DNA of 64,000 nucleotides from Pseudomonas cremoris (lineage in GTDB: Bacteria; Pseudomonadota; Gammaproteobacteria; Pseudomonadales; Pseudomonadaceae), in NCBI RefSeq assembly GCF_014230465.1, contig NZ_JAAXCY010000004.1, positions 496,001 through 560,000 on the forward strand, given 5' to 3'. The notes under the pieces are model-generated. The model was not told where the DNA came from. It did no database searches and was given only the letters and a program-made list of their open reading frames with translations. Positions 7,516 to 15,561 of the stretch are shown one piece after another; the stretch's first letter is position 1; every line of letters starts with the position of its first letter. The position numbers were made by a program, and so were the translations under genes.

Positions 7516-8745
7516 ATGTTGAAGATCAATGGAGAGCGTCTGTGGGCCAGCTTGATGGCCATGGCCGAGATCGGCGCGACCGCGCGCGGTGGCAGTTGCC
7601 GATTGGCCTTGAGCGCCGAAGACCAGGCCGGTCGTGAACTGTTCAGCCACTGGTGCACAGCTGCCGGGCTGACCCTGAGCGTGGATGCCGTCGGCAACCT
7701 GTTTGCCCGCCGCGCCGGTACCGAGAGCGACGCCGCTCCGGTGATGATGGGCAGCCATCTGGATACCCAACCCGAGGGCGGGCGTTTTGACGGTGTGTAC
7801 GGCGTACTGGCTGGCCTGGAGGTGATTCGCAGCCTTGATGACCATGGCATCCAGACCCGCAAGCCGCTGGAAATTGCAGTGTGGACCAACGAGGAAGGCG
7901 CGCGCTTTACCCCGGCGATGCTCGGCTCGGCAGTGTTTACAGGCAGCCTGGCGCTGGACAAGGCCCTGGCCACGGCGGATAGCGATGGTATCAGCGTGGC
8001 CGAGGCGTTGCGTGCTACCGGCTATAACGGTTCGCGCCCGTTGGGTGGCGCGGTGTATGCGTATTTCGAAGCGCATATCGAGCAGGGCCCGATCCTGGAA
8101 GACAACGCCAAGAGCATCGGCGTGGTTACCGGCGGCCAAGCGATTCGTTGGTTGGACGTGCGCGTCGAAGGCATGGCCGCCCATGCGGGAACGACGCCAA
8201 TGCCGCTGCGCAAGGATGCGCTGTATGGCGCTGCAACAATGATCCAGGCCCTGGAAAACCTCGCCGCGGATTTCGCTCCCGAAGGCCTCACCACCGTCGG
8301 TGAATTGAACATTGCCAAGTCGTCGCGCAATACCATTCCAGGGCTACTGAACTTCACTGTCGACTTGCGCCACCACCGCGATGCCGACATTGACGCCATG
8401 GAGCAGCAAGTACGGGCGCGTTTGCAGGCCATCGCCGAGAGACGTGGCCTGAGTGTCACCATTAGCCCCCATTGGATCAGCCCAGCCACGCCGTTTGATG
8501 CAGATTGTGTCGCCTGCGTGCAAGCCTCGGTGGACGCGCTTGGCTACAGCCAGCAATCCATTGTCAGCGGCGCCGGCCACGATGCCATCCACCTGGCGCG
8601 CTATTGCCCGACCGCAATGATCTTCATCCCTTGCGTCGGCGGCCTCAGCCACAACGAAGCTGAAGACGTGCTACCCGAGGACGTGCGCCAGGGCACCGAT
8701 GTATTGCTCAACGCCGTGCTGCAGCGCGCCGGCCAGGTTCAGTAA
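7516..8745 (+). CDS. Zn-dependent amidohydrolase of the allantoate/N-carbamoyl-amino-acid hydrolase family (M20)
   Basis: 409 residues from the ATG at 7516. Family metal ligands are visible: His81 in GSHLDTQ, Asp92 in GRFDGVYG, the Glu pair 126-127 in TNEEGARF, His187 in EAHIEQGP and a C-terminal GAGHDA motif. The central dimerisation (lid) domain begins near residue 205. Known members hydrolyse allantoate, ureidoglycine, beta-ureidopropionate or N-carbamoyl-L-amino acids, releasing ammonia and CO2 or the free amino acid. Sequence alone does not separate these. The neighbours (MHS importer, deacetylase-like enzyme, LysR) argue for a dedicated catabolic role and not purine degradation, as no other allantoin genes are present. 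Confidence 0.88.
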   Translation: MLKINGERLWASLMAMAEIGATARGGSCRLALSAEDQAGRELFSHWCTAAGLTLSVDAVGNLFARRAGTESDAAPVMMGSHLDTQPEGGRFDGVYGVLAGLEVIRSLDDHGIQTRKPLEIAVWTNEEGARFTPAMLGSAVFTGSLALDKALATADSDGISVAEALRATGYNGSRPLGGAVYAYFEAHIEQGPILEDNAKSIGVVTGGQAIRWLDVRVEGMAAHAGTTPMPLRKDALYGAATMIQALENLAADFAPEGLTTVGELNIAKSSRNTIPGLLNFTVDLRHHRDADIDAMEQQVRARLQAIAERRGLSVTISPHWISPATPFDADCVACVQASVDALGYSQQSIVSGAGHDAIHLARYCPTAMIFIPCVGGLSHNEAEDVLPEDVRQGTDVLLNAVLQRAGQVQ

Positions 8746-8755
8746 GGAGAATTCC

Positions 8756-9781
8756 ATGCGTACGTTTTTCCACCCCGAACAACTCTTGCATCACCCGCGC
8801 AGCTACTACTCACGCGGACAGATGCGCACCCCCCAGGAAGTCCCCGAGCGTGCCCGCAATCTGTTGCTGGCGGCGCAAAGCCTGGGCTTCGAGATCCAGC
8901 AACCTCAGGACCATGGCCTTGAACCGTTACTGGCCGTACACGGTGAGCCTTACCTAGCCTTCCTTGAAGAAGCGCATCAACGCTGGAAGGAAGTCCCCGA
9001 AGACTGGGGCGATGAAGTCATGTCCAACATCTTCGTGCGTGAGCCCAATGCCTTGCGCGGCATTCTTGCCCAGGCTGCGCGCTACCTGGCCGATGGCAGT
9101 TGCCCCATCGGCGAACTCACCTGGCGCTCGGCCTACTGGTCGGCCCAAAGCGCCGTCGCCGCTGCCAAGGACATCCTCGATGGCGCTCCCGCCGCCTATG
9201 CACTCTGTCGTCCTCCGGGCCACCACGCGCGCTTCGATTCGGCCGGTGGTTTCTGCTACATCAATAACGCTGCAGTAGCGGCACAGGTGCTGCGTGAAGG
9301 CCTCCAGCGCGTTGCCGTGCTCGACACCGACATGCACCACGGCCAGGGCATCCAGGAAATCTTCTACGACCGCGACGACGTGCTCTACGTCTCGATCCAC
9401 GGCGACCCCACTAACTTTTACCCCGGTGTTGCCGGTTTTGCCGACGAGCGCGGAAACGCCGGCGGTGAAGGCTTCAACCTCAACCTGCCAATGCCCCACG
9501 GTGCCAGCGAGGCGTTGTTTTTCGAAAAACTTGAACAAGCCCTGGCGGCGGTCAAGGAATTTTCGGCGGATGTGCTGGTGCTGTCCCTGGGCTTCGACAT
9601 CTACGAGCTGGACCCGCAAAGCAAAGTCGCGGTGACGCGTGAAGGGTTTGCGCGGCTGGGGGACTGCATTCGTGGCCTGGGACTGCCGTGTGTGATCGTG
9701 CAGGAAGGTGGTTACCACCTGGAAACGCTGGACAGTAATGCGCAGGCGTTTTTCGGTGGACCGCAGGCCTGGGTGAAGTAA
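8756..9781 (+). CDS. Histone-deacetylase-superfamily amidohydrolase (acetylpolyamine amidohydrolase-like)
   Basis: 341 residues from the ATG at 8756, preceded by AAGGAG. The arginase/deacetylase fold is clear: RPPGHHA with His156-His157, DTDMHHGQG with the zinc ligands Asp192 and His194, the third ligand Asp281 in LGFDIYELDP, and catalytic Tyr320 in EGGYH. All catalytic residues are present. Bacterial members remove acetyl groups from polyamines or other amides. Third gene of the operon; a function on an N-acylated amine or amino acid fits the neighbouring amidohydrolase. The physiological substrate is unknown. Confidence 0.88.
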   Translation: MRTFFHPEQLLHHPRSYYSRGQMRTPQEVPERARNLLLAAQSLGFEIQQPQDHGLEPLLAVHGEPYLAFLEEAHQRWKEVPEDWGDEVMSNIFVREPNALRGILAQAARYLADGSCPIGELTWRSAYWSAQSAVAAAKDILDGAPAAYALCRPPGHHARFDSAGGFCYINNAAVAAQVLREGLQRVAVLDTDMHHGQGIQEIFYDRDDVLYVSIHGDPTNFYPGVAGFADERGNAGGEGFNLNLPMPHGASEALFFEKLEQALAAVKEFSADVLVLSLGFDIYELDPQSKVAVTREGFARLGDCIRGLGLPCVIVQEGGYHLETLDSNAQAFFGGPQAWVK

Positions 9782-9854
9782 CAAGGCGATATGCGTTGTA
9801 AAAGGTGTGATATCTTTGTGCTATCATTCGTCGTGATGGTCACGGAGGGATATT

Positions 9855-9986
9855 ATGCGAAAGCTGTCGTTGCTGGGCTTGCTGGTGGTGTTGGCTGTTA
9901 GCCCGATGCTTGCAATGGGATGTCCGAAAGGCACGCATCCAGTGGGCGGAACAGGGTCGCATCACAAGGGTGGGACTTGCCAGTAA
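9855..9986 (+). CDS. Small exported Gly/His-rich peptide (43 aa)
   Basis: 43 codons starting at an ATG preceded by GGAGGG. Residues 1-20 (basic MRKLS, then a Leu/Val-rich core ending AMLA-like) form a signal peptide. The mature part of about 23 residues has two Cys (22 and 42), three His and many Gly. It could bind metal or form one disulfide; this is inference. Good ribosome-binding site, signal peptide and terminator downstream argue that it is a gene. It follows the deacylase gene by 73 bases, with an AT-rich possible promoter between them. Confidence 0.7.
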   Translation: MRKLSLLGLLVVLAVSPMLAMGCPKGTHPVGGTGSHHKGGTCQ

Positions 9987-10030
9987 GCGCTTTCTAGCCC
10001 AGTCAGATAACTGCTTAAGGATTCACGCGA

Positions 10031-10069
10031 AAAAAAGCCTGTCTAGCTCGATATTTGGCGGGCTTTTTT
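10031..10069. terminator. Bidirectional intrinsic terminator between the small peptide gene and higA
   Basis: Arms AAAAAAGCCTGTC / GGCGGGCTTTTTT pair at 11 of 13 positions around a 13-base loop, with A and T tracts on either side. It sits between convergent genes. Confidence 0.75.
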
Positions 10070-10102
10070 GTCGTGGTCTGCTTGATCAACCTGCAATTGC
10101 CT

Positions 10103-10474
10103 TCACGCATGTTTCACCGGCCTTATCAGGCTTTCGGCCGGAATTCCAAACATTTCATGCAACTTCCAGATCATTGGCAATGTCAGTGCGCGTTTCCCAT
10201 TCAGCACTTCATAAACCCGATTTTGACGACCAATTGCGGGCACTAGATCGGCTGCCGATAGTCCCGATTGTTCCATCCTGAAACGAATGGCATCGATCGG
10301 AGTAGGAAGGTCAACGGGGAAGTGCTTCGCTTCATAGGCCTCGATCAAAGTGATCATCACATCAAAATAGTCACCTTCTGGTGTGCCGGGCTCGGGCTCA
10401 TTGTCGAATAGCGGGGAAACAGACTTGAGTACGTCTTGGTAGTCCTGCTCAGTGTGGATAGGTCGGATCTTCAT
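10103..10474 (-). CDS. higA: HigA-type antitoxin (XRE helix-turn-helix)
   Basis: 123 residues. The C-terminal half carries a Cro/CI-type helix-turn-helix (about residues 67-115, LSAADLVPAIGRQNRVYEVL and onwards). The N-terminal half is the toxin-binding region typical of the long HigA subfamily paired with HigB_toxin proteins. It starts 2 bases after the toxin stop, so the order is toxin then antitoxin, as in higBA loci. It probably represses the operon and neutralises HigB. Confidence 0.88.
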   Translation of the reverse strand: MKIRPIHTEQDYQDVLKSVSPLFDNEPEPGTPEGDYFDVMITLIEAYEAKHFPVDLPTPIDAIRFRMEQSGLSAADLVPAIGRQNRVYEVLNGKRALTLPMIWKLHEMFGIPAESLIRPVKHA

Positions 10475-10476
10475 GG

Positions 10477-10779
10477 TTACTCCGTTTCAACGGTATCGGC
10501 GTCTATCGTGTCGTACTGCTTATGTGTGCCGACGAACTTAATATAGAGAGCGCCGTAACGGTAAGCCACTGCGACCACGAGCCGGTAGTCGTTGCCCTTG
10601 ATGTTGAAGACAACCCTCCGGCTCTTGAGAATGCTGGCGCTGCGAAACTGCTCTTTGATATCTGTCGGGGTTGACCAGTCGGCGTTCCTTGCTTCATCTA
10701 TCCAGGCGAGCAATGGTTGTTCGGAATCAGGGTATTTCTGCCAAAACGACTTGAGTTGGCTGATCGCGATAATTCTCAT
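10477..10779 (-). CDS. higB: HigB-type toxin (mRNA interferase, RelE superfamily)
   Basis: 100 residues. The fold signature of the HigB_toxin subfamily is visible: an N-terminal FWQKYPDSEQPLLAW helix, then FNIKGNDYRLVV and the C-terminal FVGTHKQYD, in which the His and Tyr are expected active-site residues. The start is an ATG in a weak AT-rich ribosome-binding context. First gene of the operon; a short inverted repeat (10791-10807) lies just upstream. Confidence 0.9.
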   Translation of the reverse strand: MRIIAISQLKSFWQKYPDSEQPLLAWIDEARNADWSTPTDIKEQFRSASILKSRRVVFNIKGNDYRLVVAVAYRYGALYIKFVGTHKQYDTIDADTVETE

Positions 10780-11124
10780 GAGGAAATCCTAGTCCCGTGT
10801 TGGGACTTACGCAAGCAGGAGGAATTGCAACCGGTTATGTTTTTCTATGCCTGTGGCTATCAAAGAAATCTTCCACAAAGGCATTTCCGTCATCGCTGCG
10901 CATAATTGGCCCTGGGAACATAAAAGGGTTGCATACGCAGGTGAGGTTTTGACCTTCCCAGTATTGTCGCTCGCCGGTGTTGTGCTCGTGAATGGCTCAA
11001 ATAACTTATTGATATTTATGACATCTCGTTTCCCGGTTGCATCTCTTAACGTTCTTGCGCGTGCGGACGACGTGCTCTCGTAGGGTGTCGCCTACCAAAC
11101 GAGAGAGCGCCCTAAGGCCTGAGG
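10780..11124. other. Gap upstream of higBA with no convincing gene
   Basis: 345 bases, visibly more AT-rich than the flanks. It holds AGTCCC-GTGTT-GGGACT (10791-10807), a possible HigA operator directly upstream of higB, and a hairpin CTCTCGT / ACGAGAG (11075-11105) lacking a T-run. A 78-codon plus-strand frame (10847-11083) has no good ribosome-binding site and no recognisable family, and a 22-codon frame from 10837 lies behind an AGGAGG at a poor distance. Neither is called. Confidence 0.5.
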
Positions 11125-11994
11125 TTATTCCGGCGTCAGTTCCAGCACGCGACTTCTCCCACCCTCGGCCAGCAGATAAGTCCCATGTCCGGTTGGCACA
11201 ATCGACTGGGGGGCTTTGAGGAAGGAGAGAACGGTCTTCTGGCGCCCCTGTTTATCAATCAGCAACAACCGCGCGCGGTGCGTGGCATCTTCATTGACCC
11301 ACAGCCCGCGCTCGTCGCACATCAGAAAGGTCGGCTGGTTCAGATTGCTCAGCACCACCGGGTCGCTGCCGTCGGCGGACAGCTCACGCACCACACCTTT
11401 TTTCTTCTCGTTGTAGAGCAGGCGTCCGTCGGTGCAACGCACGATGGCTTCGCCTTCCTGCACCTGGTCGCGTAACACCGTCAGGGACTGATCGCTCCAG
11501 CGATAACGCAGCAAGCGCCCGGCCGGCTTGCGGTCTTCGATGGCGTAGAGATCGTCGCCCTCAACCCACAGGCCTTGCACGCTGTCACCCTTGAACAGTT
11601 CGGTGACCACGCCGTCCTTATAGAAGCTGACGGGCAAGCCATCGGACTCCTGGCTGAACACCCAGCCACCACGGGTTGGCACGATGCCGTCGGGTTTGGA
11701 CAGGTCAGCCACCAGCACCTCACGCGAGCCGTCGGGGTGGATGCGCACGATGCTGCCCTTACCCTTGTCGAGCTCTTGGCTAACCACCAGCGACCCGTCC
11801 GACAACGGCATCAACGATGCCGCTTTCGCCACGTCGCGATGGACTACCTGGACACTCCAACCGGCCGCCGCACTCACGGGATAGAAACTTTGCCAGGCAA
11901 AGAAACCGAGGGCGGCGATGCAAGGAGCGCCCAGGAGGCAGGCCCCCAGTCGCCATAGGCGCATTGGTTTTTTGTTATTGGATGCGGTGGTCAT
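11125..11994 (-). CDS. Membrane-anchored or exported beta-propeller protein (SMP-30/NHL-like)
   Basis: 289 residues. A basic N-terminus followed by a hydrophobic segment at about 14-33 serves as signal anchor or signal peptide. The rest shows repeated strands with a GSLVVSQE / GGWVFSQE / GRLLYNEK / GLWVNEDA periodicity of about 40-45 residues, typical of six-bladed propellers. No catalytic signature of gluconolactonases is evident. Its role is unknown; a periplasmic binding or lyase function is possible. Monocistronic, divergent from the LysR gene at 12124. Confidence 0.65.
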   Translation of the reverse strand: MTTASNNKKPMRLWRLGACLLGAPCIAALGFFAWQSFYPVSAAAGWSVQVVHRDVAKAASLMPLSDGSLVVSQELDKGKGSIVRIHPDGSREVLVADLSKPDGIVPTRGGWVFSQESDGLPVSFYKDGVVTELFKGDSVQGLWVEGDDLYAIEDRKPAGRLLRYRWSDQSLTVLRDQVQEGEAIVRCTDGRLLYNEKKKGVVRELSADGSDPVVLSNLNQPTFLMCDERGLWVNEDATHRARLLLIDKQGRQKTVLSFLKAPQSIVPTGHGTYLLAEGGRSRVLELTPE

Positions 11995-12123
11995 TGATCG
12001 CTCAGTCGATTGGGTTTGGCATGCAGACTACGCAGGTGAGGGTGTTTTTTAAATGCACGTAGGACTGTTGCCGGCGCATTCGTACGATAATGCTCCCCAA
12101 ATCGACCACCCTGGCCCATCCTC

Positions 12124-13026
12124 GTGATCATCAACTTCGACCTCAACGACCTCCAAGCCTTCCGCGCCGTGGTAGACAAGGGCAGTTTTCGCGGGGCTGC
12201 CGAGGCCATCCGTATTTCGCAGCCCGCCCTCAGCCGGCGTATCGAAAAGCTTGAGTCTGCCCTCGACGTCAAGCTGTTCGAACGCACTACGCGGCGGGTC
12301 AGCCTGACCATGGTTGGACGCGCGTTCCTGCCGCAAGTGGAGCGCATGCTCGACGACCTCGACGTGGCGCTGATGGGCATCAGCAACGTCGCCTCCACGC
12401 GCATGGGCAACGTCACCATCGCCTGTGTGCCGTCCACGGCGTACTACTTCATGCCCCACGTGATCTCCGAGTTCCACAAGCTGTACCCGAAAATTCGCCT
12501 GCGGGTGCTGGATGCCAGTGCCGGTGAGGTGTGCAACGCGGTGGAAAGCGGCGAGGCGGATTTTGGCGTGAGTTTCAGCGGCAGCCTGGCCGATGAAGTG
12601 GAGTTCGAACTGCTGCTGCAGGAGCGCTATGTGCTGGCCTGTCGTCGTGATCACCCGCTGGCCGGGCGCGAGAGCGTACCGTGGGCCGAAGCCTACGAGC
12701 ACGACTACATCACCGTGGACAAGACCTCGGGCAACCGCTTCCTGTTGGACCAGGCCTTGCGCGGCGTGAGGGTGAAAAAACCGAGTATCTGCGAAACGCA
12801 CCACGTGACCACGATGATCGGGCTGGTGGAGGCGGGCCTGGGTGTGGCGATGGTGCCCTCGATTGCGATGCCGGCCGGCACGCACCCGATCCTGGTGAGT
12901 GTGCCGCTGGTGGAGCCGCAGGTGATGCGCAATGTGGGCTTGATAAAACGCCGCGGGCGGACATTGCCGCCGGCGGCGTTGGAGTTGGAGCGACTGGTGC
13001 GAGAGATGCCGTTCCGATCAGCGTGA
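12124..13026 (+). CDS. LysR-family transcriptional regulator
   Basis: 300 residues starting at GTG. The helix-turn-helix spans about residues 5-64 (LNDLQAFRAVVDKGSFRGAA, then ISQPALSRRIEKLE). The effector domain follows. It ends by overlapping 9 bases with the 3' end of the convergent ModA-like gene. It probably senses a tricarboxylate-type ligand and regulates the CitA-like operon downstream, but the convergent layout makes that uncertain; it may also act on the divergent propeller gene. Confidence 0.88.
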   Translation: MIINFDLNDLQAFRAVVDKGSFRGAAEAIRISQPALSRRIEKLESALDVKLFERTTRRVSLTMVGRAFLPQVERMLDDLDVALMGISNVASTRMGNVTIACVPSTAYYFMPHVISEFHKLYPKIRLRVLDASAGEVCNAVESGEADFGVSFSGSLADEVEFELLLQERYVLACRRDHPLAGRESVPWAEAYEHDYITVDKTSGNRFLLDQALRGVRVKKPSICETHHVTTMIGLVEAGLGVAMVPSIAMPAGTHPILVSVPLVEPQVMRNVGLIKRRGRTLPPAALELERLVREMPFRSA

Positions 13027-13776
13027 CACCGAGTCCAGGCCGGTGGCTTGCACCACCGGTTGCGCCTCGGGCGAGGCCAGGTACTGCAACAGCGCCTTGG
13101 CCTGCTCAGGGTGTTCGGCGTTCACCGGAATGCCCGCCGCAAAGCGCGTCACTGATTGCACGTCTTCCGGGATCTTACCGACGTAGGTCACGCCCTTTAC
13201 CGGCAGCAGTTCCGCCACCTGCTGCAAGCCCACTTCGTAGTCACCCTTGGCGACCTGCTCGGCCACCGGGATGCGTTCGATCATGGTGCCTTTGGCGGGC
13301 ATGCCGAGTTTCTTGAACAACTCCTTCTCGACATACACGCCGCTGGCACTGTCCGAATACGCCACGGACTTGGCCTTGCTCAGCACGGCCTTGAGTTCTG
13401 CATCGGTACCGATGGCCGGTTTGGCTGCGCCTGCCTTCACCACCAGGCCGATGCGCGAGTCCGCCAATTCCACGCGGGACGCCTTGTCGACTTTGCCTTG
13501 TTTGATCAAGTCATCCAGGGCGTAGCCGACCATGATCACCACGTCGGCGTGTTCACCACGGGCCAGGCGGTTGGGAATCGCTTCCGGCGCCTTGCCCATC
13601 GATGGGCCGAGGATTGTGTCCAAGGTGTCGCCGCTGTGCTGGGCATACTGCGGGCCCAGCAATTTATAAGCGGCAGTAAAGCCACCGGAGGTCATCACCT
13701 TCAGCTCTTCGGCCTGGGCCGTCAGCGCCAGTGCGCCGAGGGCCAGGGCCGTCAGGGTCTTGAACAGAGGCATCAT
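13018..13776 (-). CDS. Periplasmic substrate-binding protein, ModA-like
   Basis: 252 residues from the ATG at 13776 (a second ATG follows). The signal peptide cleaves near ALTAQA-EE (about residue 22). The mature part matches the type II binding-protein fold of ModA-like oxyanion or organic anion proteins: MTSGGFTAAY near the start, then NRLARGEHADVVIM, and AYSDSASGVYVEKEL in the second lobe. No ABC permease or ATPase gene lies nearby. Its start overlaps the stop of the CitA-like symporter gene by one base, so translation is coupled and the two probably handle the same substrate. True molybdate binding is unlikely in this context. Confidence 0.8.
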   Translation of the reverse strand: MMPLFKTLTALALGALALTAQAEELKVMTSGGFTAAYKLLGPQYAQHSGDTLDTILGPSMGKAPEAIPNRLARGEHADVVIMVGYALDDLIKQGKVDKASRVELADSRIGLVVKAGAAKPAIGTDAELKAVLSKAKSVAYSDSASGVYVEKELFKKLGMPAKGTMIERIPVAEQVAKGDYEVGLQQVAELLPVKGVTYVGKIPEDVQSVTRFAAGIPVNAEHPEQAKALLQYLASPEAQPVVQATGLDSVSR

Positions 13777-15080
13777 CACACCGCCTCCCGGATCACCTGC
13801 CCACGGGTACTGGCGCGGCGATACAGCGCCAAGGTCGAGCACAGGGCGCACGCTGCGGCAAACATCATCCAGTACGCCGGTGAGGCCTTGTCTTCGGTGA
13901 TGTGAATAAACCAGGTGGAGATCGCCGGGGTGAAGCCACCGAAGATCGCGGTCGCCAAGCTGTAGGCCAGGGAGAAACCGGCCACGCGTACTTCTACCGG
14001 CATGATCTCGGTGAGGGCTGGGATCATCGCGCCGTTGTACATGCCATACAGGAAGGAGAACCACAGCAGGGTTTCCAGCATATGGGCGAAGCTTGGCGCG
14101 TTGACCACGAACGACAGCGCCGGGTAGGCGGTGATCACGGTCAGGGCGGTCATGGCGATCAGCACCGGCTTGCGGCCGAAGCGGTCACTGAGGGTGCCGC
14201 CGATCGGCAGCCAGACAAAGTTCGACACCGCTACCAGCAAAGTCACCAGCAGGGCATCGGAGGTGCTCAGCTGCAGCACGGTCTTGCCGAAGGTCGGGGC
14301 GTACACAGTGATCAGGTAGAACGCAGTGGTGGTCATGGCCACCATCAGCATGCCGCCGATCACCACGGTCCAGTTTTTCACCAGGGTAGCCAGCACTTCG
14401 CGCATGGTCGGGCGATGTTTGCGGTTGGCGAACTCTTCGGTTTCCTGCAGGTTACGACGCAGGATGAAGATGAACGGGATGATCACGCAGCCAATGGCGA
14501 ACGGAATACGCCAGCCCCAATCGGCGACCACGGCGGGTTCCATCCACACGTTCAGGCCATAACCCAGAGCGGCGGCGACCACGATGGAGATCTGTTGGCT
14601 GCCCGATTGCCAGCTGGTGTAGAAACCCTTGCGGCCGGGGGTGGCCATTTCGGCGAGGTAGACCGAGACACCGCCCAGTTCCGCGCCGGCCGAGAAGCCT
14701 TGCAGCAAGCGGCCCAACAGCACCAGCGCCGGGGCCCACAGGCCAATGGTGTGATAACCGGGCACCAACACGATCAGCAGCGTGCCGCTGGCCATGATCG
14801 ACAGTGTCACGATCAGGCCTTTGCGACGACCAACGTCATCGATATAGGCACCCAAAATGATCGCGCCCAACGGACGCATCAAGAAGCCCGCGCCGAACAC
14901 GGCGAAGGTCATCATTAATGACGCAAACTCATTAGCGGCGGGGAAGAACGCGGCAGCAATATAGGTGGCGTAGAAACCGAACAGAAAGAAGTCGAACTGT
15001 TCGAGGAAGTTGCCCGAAGTAACGCGGAATACCGCACCAACTTTCGAGCGGGCAGAGTCGGGCCGGGTAGGGCTAGTCAT
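13776..15080 (-). CDS. Citrate/tricarballylate:H+ symporter, CitA/TcuC-like (MHS family)
   Basis: 434 residues, 12 helices. The opening [20 protein letters not shown] is the hallmark of plasmid and chromosomal CitA and of TcuC, and the likeness continues through [32 protein letters not shown] and FGMYNGA-like helix 9 (here [16 protein letters not shown]). It should import citrate or a related tricarboxylate with protons. Its partner enzymes (tcuAB) are not in the window. It overlaps the downstream ModA-like gene by one base (TGATG). I recognise the family strongly, but citrate itself is an inference. Confidence 0.85.
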   Translation of the reverse strand: MTSPTRPDSARSKVGAVFRVTSGNFLEQFDFFLFGFYATYIAAAFFPAANEFASLMMTFAVFGAGFLMRPLGAIILGAYIDDVGRRKGLIVTLSIMASGTLLIVLVPGYHTIGLWAPALVLLGRLLQGFSAGAELGGVSVYLAEMATPGRKGFYTSWQSGSQQISIVVAAALGYGLNVWMEPAVVADWGWRIPFAIGCVIIPFIFILRRNLQETEEFANRKHRPTMREVLATLVKNWTVVIGGMLMVAMTTTAFYLITVYAPTFGKTVLQLSTSDALLVTLLVAVSNFVWLPIGGTLSDRFGRKPVLIAMTALTVITAYPALSFVVNAPSFAHMLETLLWFSFLYGMYNGAMIPALTEIMPVEVRVAGFSLAYSLATAIFGGFTPAISTWFIHITEDKASPAYWMMFAAACALCSTLALYRRASTRGQVIREAV

Positions 15081-15277
15081 GGTTTTGTGTCTCCAGCGTT
15101 CTTTTTAAAGTGCTTGTTTCGCTTAAGACCGCGGATAGTGGCTGACACATTTAGAAATGATAAGTGAGTTATTTGGATGTATTGATGCGCACAGGCTATC
15201 AATCATCGGTTCCGGTCAAACTATCGGCCCTGATCTATGCTTGAACTGTGACCAATTCTTACGGATGGGAGGTGGCA

Positions 15278-15421
15278 ATGACTGACCAACAGAAGCGGCG
15301 GGATGAGACGAAGCCTGAGCAACCAAAGCGGCACGAGGAAGAGAAACCGCAAACTTGGAAGCATCCCGATGATGGGACCGAACTGTCTGAGCGGGACCAG
15401 GAGCGCCCGCTCAAACCCTGA
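15278..15421 (+). CDS. Small highly charged hypothetical protein (47 aa)
   Basis: 47 codons starting at an ATG preceded by GGGAGG at ideal spacing. The protein is almost entirely charged or polar (MTDQQKRRDE..., ending SERDQERPLKP) with one Trp and no hydrophobic core, so it is probably disordered. Function unknown. It ends just before a REPIN and is convergent with the VOC gene. The 15081-15277 interval upstream shows no other gene. Confidence 0.65.
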   Translation: MTDQQKRRDETKPEQPKRHEEEKPQTWKHPDDGTELSERDQERPLKP

Positions 15422-15444
15422 TTCATGAGGCTGCGAAGATCAAA

Positions 15445-15550
15445 TGTGGGAGCGGGCTTGCTCGCGAATGCGGTGGGTCAGCCAATATATCTGTTGACTG
15501 GCACTCCGCTTTCGCGAGCAAGCCCGCTCCCACACAAGCCCGCTCCCACA
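15445..15550. repeat. REPIN of the GTGGGAGCGGG family with a duplicated right-arm end
   Basis: Inverted 24-base arms, beginning TGTGGGAGCGGGCTTGC at 15445 and ending at 15534, about 90 bases in all. The last 16 bases, CAAGCCCGCTCCCACA, are then repeated exactly in tandem (15519-15534 and 15535-15550). Lies between convergent genes. Confidence 0.93.
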
Positions 15551-15561
15551 TTAGTTTTGTG

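Noticed and set aside
10847..11083. A 78-codon plus-strand frame in the gap upstream of higBA
   Set aside because: No good ribosome-binding site, no recognisable family and inconsistent composition; kept only as part of the gap description.
11075..11105. Hairpin CTCTCGT / ACGAGAG downstream of the beta-propeller gene as a terminator
   Set aside because: No T-run follows on the relevant strand and the loop is long; not called.
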